From the NCBI GenBank assembly GCA_014529385.2, contig CM043949.1, positions 108,807,977 through 108,871,976 on the forward strand: a stretch of 64,000 bases of DNA. Direction: 5' to 3'. The stretch's first letter is position 1. Every line of letters begins with the position of its first letter. Source of the DNA: Adiantum capillus-veneris. Taxonomy: Eukaryota > Streptophyta > Polypodiopsida > Polypodiales > Pteridaceae. The notes below the pieces were generated by a model. That model was not told the origin of the DNA, searched no databases, and saw only the letters and a program-made list of their open reading frames with translations. The position numbers and the translations under genes were made by a program. Below are positions 56,752 to 64,000 of the stretch, piece after piece.

Positions 56752-58315
56752 ATGATGGAATTAGTTCAGGGATGTCTACAGGAAGCGAAAGCCATGCAGA
56801 TAAAAAAGCAGATTGATGATGCTGTAGAGCTAGCACTTGATGTTGTATGGGAGCATTGCATAATTTTCACGGATATGGTCCAGAAGGTTTTATTGCATGT
56901 TATGAAGCTGAGATGAAGAGCCAAAATGTTCCAGAAAATCGGATGATTGCAGCTTTTGAAGAGGTTGTAAACTCAGATTTTAAAAGGCAGGTTCAAGAAT
57001 TGGTAGAAGCATATCCCACACGGTGGGACTATTTTGCAGAGAAATTTATTTGCGAAAGCTCGAGGATTCTAGATCTGGAAATAAAAGAGATTATTGAACG
57101 AGGCCAGGTTGTCTTTAGTAAAGGTGAAGGGGATCATATACAGTTCCTCAACTATGATGAATTTTGGGGGCATATTTCTGCAAGAAGCAAAGCCAAAGAA
57201 AATGCAGAATTGGAAGTAGCGGATTCAGTTTCAGAGGAGCATATTTTGAGCAACGAAGAAAAAGTAAACGATGAATTTAATGCTGAAACATAATTAGATG
57301 AACTTTTCTCAAAGATTGCTCACATGGACGCTACCTCCAATAATGGTCCCAGTGAAGACGTAGATTGTACAACAAGTGGTTCACAAACTACTGACCTTGA
57401 CATGGGTTATTTTGAAGGAGTTCATCAAGCAGATGAGCCTCTACAGGATATTACTGAAACTATCAGCACTATAGCCAAGAAGGACATCATGTTTGCTGTA
57501 GATGAGTGCATAAATAAAGCTATTATATACACATTAGCTGATGAAGTGACCAAGATTTGGACCCAGCACAGTATGAGCCTGAGGATGTCAATGAACCTAT
57601 GATTGCTACTAACAATATGTTTGCAAATGCTGCTATCATAGAAGAGGATGCCATAATTGATGATTTTTTGTCTAGACTTAAAGGAGATGATTATGACGGT
57701 ATAGAAGAGCTTTTTGATGCGTGTACCTCTTTAGAGGGGGTGCCAGATGAAACTTTGTAGTGCTATGATGGATTGTTAAGTAACATGGATGCAGATGAGG
57801 AAGCAGAGGATGATATTGATGAGTATGAATATTGCCTAGATCATGCTGATGGTGAACATATTATTGACAGGGATTTTACATCTATGCTTGTACATGGGTT
57901 GCATGAGGAGATACATCCTACAATTTTGATAAATGTTCATATTTCCAAGGGTGATTTCTTTAAGGATGCTATGGATGAAGACCTACATGATAAAGTTGTT
58001 TTTCATGATCAAGCTGAAACAACATGTAAAAATTCCTCTAATGATACAGGTCGAGTGAGTCACAAGGTCTTTCGTAATGGCTATGAAGCTAGAGGGGGTG
58101 ATGATGCTAAATCATCCTTGATACTGCAAAAAGTGCACAAGGTTTTTCATTTCCTTAGACAATGTGCCAAATATGGCTGGATTTGGATGCTATTCCTATT
58201 GATGCTTATGTCAGTGAAGTCTTGGCTGCCAGTAAAAGGGGGTCAGATTTCTTTAATGCCTTCTGGTAACGAGCTTAAGTTGCCAAAAGTTTATGAGATG
58301 TGGGTGATGCACTAA
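56752..58315 (+). pseudogene. Unrecognised acidic protein, broken reading frame
   Basis: A run of open stretches covers about 520 codons: 56752-56845 (frame 1), 56847-57602 (frame 3, with TAA at 57291) and 57557-58315 (frame 2, with TAG at 57758). So there are at least two frame changes and two stops. The first part (G-Y-G-P-E-G-F, then Y-E-A-E-M and a predicted helical stretch with W-D-Y-F) vaguely resembles a retrotransposon gag. The rest is very rich in D and E. No zinc knuckle, protease or polymerase follows. It may be an old gag or a host gene remnant. Confidence 0.4.
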
Positions 58316-59690
58316 GCTTCAAGTGAAGCTCTAGTATATTGTGGAGCCCATCAATGCTATGTGATTTCATTGGTGTTTGATCCAGGATATTTTAAGGATA
58401 TTCATAAGCAGATTCAATATGGATGGATATTGTTAAGTATGCATAGTAATTGAGTGCTATTTGAATTAGGGGTAGCATATTTACACCAAAAATTCTTGAT
58501 GTTGATTGATATAGAAAATGTATGTTCATGTGGATATTATGATGCTCCAGTGTGTGGGAAATTCCTTATTTTTCTATTTGATCCTGGGGGCTACTAAAGT
58601 GCAAAGTTGCAGATTCAAAGGATATTAATCGTTTCTTGTAGCAGGTTGCATGGTACAAGGTTTTGTTTCTTAGATTTATGCTAAGTCAGAAGAGTTTTGA
58701 TTATGCGATCAATAAGCTTACATGGCTAGCTTCCAATTGACTTCTTTGGACAATTGATGAAGTATCTTCACATCTTTTGAGCTGGTTCTGCTACTAGAAC
58801 TTAAAGTAAAGGACTTGACGACCATTTCATGTGTAGACAAAGTAAGGCATACTTGATCTTGACAAGGTTCCCTAAAGAGAGCTTTATGGTCAAGCCGTGT
58901 GCATCATTAACTGGAGCACTTGAGTCTGGAGGGGTTCATTAAACATGTTTTCCATAATTGAATGCTTTGGAGATACGGCAAATACAATTCAAGATTTCTG
59001 ATGGGCAGCTACCTAATGATTAAGCTAGAACATTGATGATAGGGTATAAGCCTTATATTATTTTCCATATGTTTACCAGTTACGTGAGTCTGATGGTGGT
59101 AAAGAGCTTAAGGTACCTATATCAGATGCAGATTGAAGTGCAATTGGCACAGACCAGAGGCAGTGCAGGTTCAGAGGGGGTGGATGTCGTGCAACTCCAC
59201 TTTCATGATGGGAAAAAGAGCAAAAAGAAATTCAAGCTAAGCTTCTTTGAAGCCTACACATGTATTGAGCAGTGATCAAGGCTTGTTAATGCCAAGTTTT
59301 ATGACTAATGTATGCCAGATGCGGCTTAAAAGGGCCAACAAATGCCTCAATGATGCTAAAAAGGAGTATGCTTGAAGTGAGAACAGATGGGAGATTATGA
59401 TCTAAAACTATAGTGCTTGAAGTGCTCTACTGACCTATCTTTACGGCTCGTCGATTGGAGCTACGATGAAGAAGTTATGGCAATTTGAAGGATTGGGCAA
59501 CTGCAGCTGAGGGGACAGAGATGAAGTGAATGCATGGGCCTGAAGTGCTCACTTTGTGGAGCGCATCAGTCTTTTTAGATCGGCAATCAGAGTTACGATT
59601 ACCAAGATATCGTCAGTCAAAGATTCATCGGGGGCCGATTCCGTTCTAGCCTGGTCCGCTCGGTCGGTGTGCCATATGGGAATTTTGAGC
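58316..59690. other. Unassigned DNA
   Basis: Scattered short frames (for example 59033-59275) with no recognised domain. Confidence 0.4.
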
Positions 59691-59699
59691 TTAAGTCAG

Positions 59700-59945
59700 G
59701 GAATGCCAAAAACCGATACGCTTTGGAAGTTAATTATGCTAAATGTGGTGCCTGTATGGAAGCACATAAGGTTTTTGAAGAGCTTCGTGTGTGAAATGTC
59801 GTCTCTTGAATTGCAATGATTGCGAGGAATGCCCAACTCGGTTGCGATACAGAGCTCTGGGCTAATTTCACCGAGTCTGAAGGGGATGCCTTTCGGAAAA
59901 TGCAATCACTTATACTTGCATCTTGTGGGCATGTAGCACTATTCC
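59700..59945 (+). pseudogene. PPR (pentatricopeptide repeat) protein fragment
   Basis: The frame reads N-Y-A-K-C-G-A-C-M-E-A-H-K-V-F-E-E-L, then a stop, N-V-V-S, another stop, A-M-I-A and N-A-Q, and then R-K-M. This matches the plant PLS-type PPR consensus M-Y-A-K-C-G...A-x-K-V-F-D-x-M...R-N-V-V-S-W-N-A-M-I-A-G-Y-A-Q, one or two repeats. In a shifted frame T-Y-T-C-I-L-x-A-C-S matches the next repeat. Both stops are TGA where R and W would be expected. Such proteins edit or process organelle RNA; this copy cannot be functional. Confidence 0.7.
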
Positions 59946-60502
59946 AGACTTTTTACGGGCATTAAAAATCATGTTGATATTGTTAGTCTAGGACTGTGAA
60001 AAGATGTTGCGCTTGAGCCGATGCAATGCCCAAGTTAAAGGGTATGCCCAATGTGGTACCCAATGGCCCAAAGTGTAAATCAAGTGACCCCAAAAGGGGA
60101 GCCGGCTGCCCAAAAGCATTTCAATGGCCAACCAATATGGTAAGCAAGTGTGTAGGCGAAGAGAAATAAGGCATGCGAGAGGAAGAGAAGATCAAGGCGG
60201 CCGCTACAAGGCCTGGACACAGTGGGTAAAGAAGGAAAAGTTACAGAGCGGGCTAGGGTGAATCTTTTTGGGGCCATTGCCGTCGAATTTGGCGCTGGTC
60301 TGGGGAATGTCATGCCATGTCACCGGCGCTGTTCCGACAACGGCGACACCGTCGGTGCTAAATTGGGGATGGCTATTAAAAGAGAGATGGGGGCATGAAG
60401 CAAAAACGAGGGGATCAAGAGGGAGCAAGGTTTTACGGGAGGAGGAAGCAAGGCTTTGAGGGATCTCCCGCTCTCTCTCTCGTCTTCAGCTAGCAAAGCA
60501 AA

Positions 60503-60506
<4 letters not shown>
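59946..60506. other. Unassigned GC-richer DNA
   Basis: No recognised product. CpG-containing sequence at 60200-60400 could be an old 5' leader, but no gene follows. Confidence 0.35.

Positions 60507-60573
<67 letters not shown>
60507..60573. repeat. (CT)n microsatellite
   Basis: A CT run of about 67 bp. Confidence 0.97.
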
Positions 60574-60575
<2 letters not shown>

Positions 60576-60722
60576 GTTGGGGACGCAAGGCAAAGACGGG
60601 GAGGGTGAACAATCAAGGAGAACCACGCTCTCGCTCTCTCTCGTTCTTGGAGAAAAGCAAAGGAGGATTTGGGGGAGAAGGATTCAAGGAGGAGGGGAAA
60701 GGCCACCAAGGAAGAGAGGAAT

Positions 60723-61407
<685 letters not shown>

Positions 61408-64000
61408 GGATTAAGTTGTACTCAAAGCATTATTCAATTGATTGATTATTACGGTGATTGCCAGAGCTGTCAGTGTCTCTTGTTCTTTCTCTTTCACACC
61501 TCTCACAGCAAGAGGCCCGATGCCTTCCCGGCTCACGTTTCAAACGCATATCCCCGGACAACATCTCCCTGAAACACATGGTGTCTACCATACATGGTAA
61601 AAGAAGAGCAAGGCTTCCCATCTTCTTGCCAACAAGGAATAGATCAATCTTGAAGAACCTGATTTTCCATGTCCTTTGGATCCACTTGCAGATTATCCCT
61701 ACCACGCCTCTGATCACATGAAAGTTGGGCCAAATCTTCACTAGCTATCCTGCACCCCAACGGATCCAAATACTCTTTCTTGGATCTTGACGCCCATTGA
61801 TAGAGCACCCCACATCACCTTCCACAAAAATCTCTTCAAAAACTGCGGCCACTTTGGCTTCCATATGTTCTCCATGATTTCTTTCCACCATTCTTCTGGA
61901 CATTGTCTCTTCCATATTTTTTTGAGGGGGCTAGACCAATTATTCTCGTGCATTAATGCATGATAGATGCCTTTAGAATGGGGTTTCCAAAAAAGACTAC
62001 CTTTGGGCCATCTTTAAGCGTTCCACTCAACCCCGGATTCACAGATCGACATTACAACCTTGTCCAACTCTTTTATCACTTTGTTAACTAACAATATGTC
62101 ATAGACATTTAGTTGTTACTAGGTTTCCACCAAGACACTAGTTTTCAGCTCTTACTGTTATCGTCCCAAAAGTGAACAAGCCAAATCTGACCCTTATTAT
62201 TTACTTTCTTGGCACTTTCTATCCAATAGGGCCTTTGTGGTGGTCCTAAAACTTTAGCAAGCATGGGGGACTAGTGCAAGATGGAGTTATTGAAGTACCT
62301 AGTTTCTTCCCCCCACTCCAATACCCTAGCTTCTCTTTTGCATTTCCTCACTGATTGCCTTGAGATGCCACCTAGACTTAGGCTAGAGTACGTCCGAGCT
62401 AAAATTTTGTTGTGAAACTCTACCCCTTTTCACTTCCCACCTTTCAAACCAAGTTTAGTTGTATCTAACATATCCTTGGTCGTGATAGCCAAGCTTGGTC
62501 ATTTAGCCAAGGGGATCATAAATTTGGCACACAAGGCCTCATCATGGGAAACTGTGTTAAGAACTTTGAGACCTCCTCGGCCCACTAGTTGAGCGACTTA
62601 CTCCCATTTGGCCTGCTACCATGGGCTGAAGGTGTTTGTGTTGTTTTTCCATTATTTATTTATTTTGTTATAAGAATTCTTTCCAGTGACACTTAGCCAT
62701 CTTAAGAAGTGGGATGGTGAAAGCAATATAAGGGAGCATAAATGAATTTATCACTTTAATCCGGCTCCGGATTGGGAGAAGAGCATATTCCCACCTTCTC
62801 AATTTTGTTTTGACTTTTTCAAGGATTGAGCTACATCCACCCCCTAGTAGGCTCCCAGGTGCTTGAAGATATTCCCTTTTGAAAAATCTCCCTTGTCCAA
62901 TCAAAAGGGTCAAATGATGTTTTTGAATAGGGAGATTAGCCTCAACTTCTCTATATTACACTTGGAACCCGAGGCCACGGCAAACATTTTCACAATCTCC
63001 AAAGCTTTCCTGACAACGTGGGGGCACGCCTTCAAGAATAGAAGCGAGTCATTTGCGACCAATTCTGCTAGGACCTTGTCATTGCCTAATAAAGTCAATT
63101 GAGCCTTGTATCTCCCCTCTCTTAGCACTGCGTTTGAGTATCATGATACCATGTTATTTTATTATAAAATTTGTTAAGGTGAAGCTGTAGCAGAATGCAC
63201 TCTTGCTTGGTGGAGGCTGCATATTTGATGCCCACCATTGCTGCCAAGATGTTGTCATAAATGGATCTTCCTTTAATGAACCCATGTTGATGGGGAGAGA
63301 TGATCATGTTTAGTAGGGGGGACTAGTCTGAGAGAGACTGCCTTGGCAATAATTTGCATAGCAATAGGGTGCCAATGCTTTAGTTAAGAGTAGAAGACCT
63401 GTTTGGGGATGGGTTTTATAAACCCTCTCTTCACACTTGTATCCAATGACCCTTTGGTAATGGCTTGGTTAGGCAACCATGAATGGGACCTTTAGATCGT
63501 TCCATAATTCTCTGAAGAATTCAGTTGTCAACCCATCCCAACCGAGGAACTTCTCCTTGCCAAGAGCTTGCAAAAGAGTGAACATTTGTCTTCGGAGAAT
63601 TCCACTTCCAAGTGGTTGTCTTTCAATCGGGGAACCTTCTTCTCGACACTCTCAAACAAATTCACTCTGGCTTCATCCACTTCTTGGGAGTGGGTCTCTA
63701 GCTAGCCAATAATTTGGTTTACATAGTTCAACATTAGACTAGCCATCTCATCTTGGTTCTGAATTGCATTCCCATTCTCATGATAGAGTGAGTGGACGTG
63801 GCCTTGACTCTTCTTGACTTTCAAAGCCCTAATAAAATGTGCTAGATTAGAGACTTTCGGAAGTAGGAAAAGTCACCCTAGAGAAAAATCTTGCCATCTT
63901 GATTTCCTCAAGTTTTTCATTAGCAAGGTTAGATTTAGCTTCAAGCCACCGCTTGTGCGCATCCTCAGTTGCTAGCCCAACAGCCTTTCTTGAGTTTAGC
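61408..64000 (-). mobile_element. L1-like LINE running off the right edge (minus strand)
   Basis: On the minus strand, from the edge inward: an RT entry region at about 63560-63400 (F-L-G-W-D-G-L, then a degraded P-I-P-K-Q). H-Q-H-G-F-I-K-G-R-S-I-Y-D-N follows at 63299-63250, then the position of the catalytic box, here V-A-N-D (family form F-A-D-D) at about 63060. The RT end reads A-S-G-S-K-C-N-I-E-K, L-R-R-W-E, I-K-V-I-N-S-F and L-P-Y-I. The zf-RVT linker is at 61953-61741 (I-W-K-P-K-W-P, F-L-W-K-V-M-W-G-A-L) and the tail is at 61741-61430. Many stops and frameshifts are present. It belongs to the same group as the LINEs at 11650-19745 and 55111-56240. Confidence 0.82.

Overview
This is nuclear DNA from a land plant with a large, repeat-rich genome. 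Plant-type features are a split gene with GT-AG introns for an MSP/VAP-like protein, Ty3/Gypsy and Ty1/Copia elements, L1-like LINEs with zf-RVT-type C termini, CACTA and Helitron/Pif1 remnants, and many long (GA)n/(CT)n tracts. A fern or another big-genome non-seed plant would fit, but that is only an inference; nothing here fixes the species.

Layout. 1-11 kb holds decayed DNA: a CACTA transposase remnant (-), a MADS-box fragment, a Gypsy integrase remnant with its 3' polypurine tract, and a Pif1-type helicase remnant. 11.6-19.7 kb is one 5'-truncated L1-like LINE (-), split by a complete but pol-less LTR element (13318-18026) with a 5-bp target duplication. 19.8-22.5 kb is a broken Copia element that contains a stray ABCB-transporter exon. 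23.1-23.7 kb is a tandem array that has picked up 27 bp of a nearby exon. 23.7-36 kb is the one convincing host gene: a six-exon MSP-domain gene on the minus strand. Its 9.7-kb first intron holds a Gypsy element that is itself split by a nearly full-length LINE (28.6-33.6 kb).

37.4-44.6 kb is a very young Gypsy element (LTRs equal in length, one difference noticed) that lacks integrase and the polypurine tract. A diverged solo LTR of the same family lies at 46.1-47.7 kb. 48-64 kb holds LINE fragments, SINE-like sequences, a fold-back element with a tRNA-like core, an unrecognised acidic broken reading frame (56.7-58.3 kb), a PPR fragment, and a LINE running off the right edge.

Apart from the MSP gene I see no intact host gene. 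The coding content is transposon proteins in various states of decay plus scattered host-exon fragments (MADS, ABCB, PPR, MSP exon 2). The most original observations are the nested intron of the MSP gene, the captured exon piece downstream of it, four evenly spaced inverted CCAAT pairs in the young LTR family, and the composite fold-back/tRNA-like element at 52.3-52.7 kb. All homology calls were made by eye from remembered family motifs; no database search was run.
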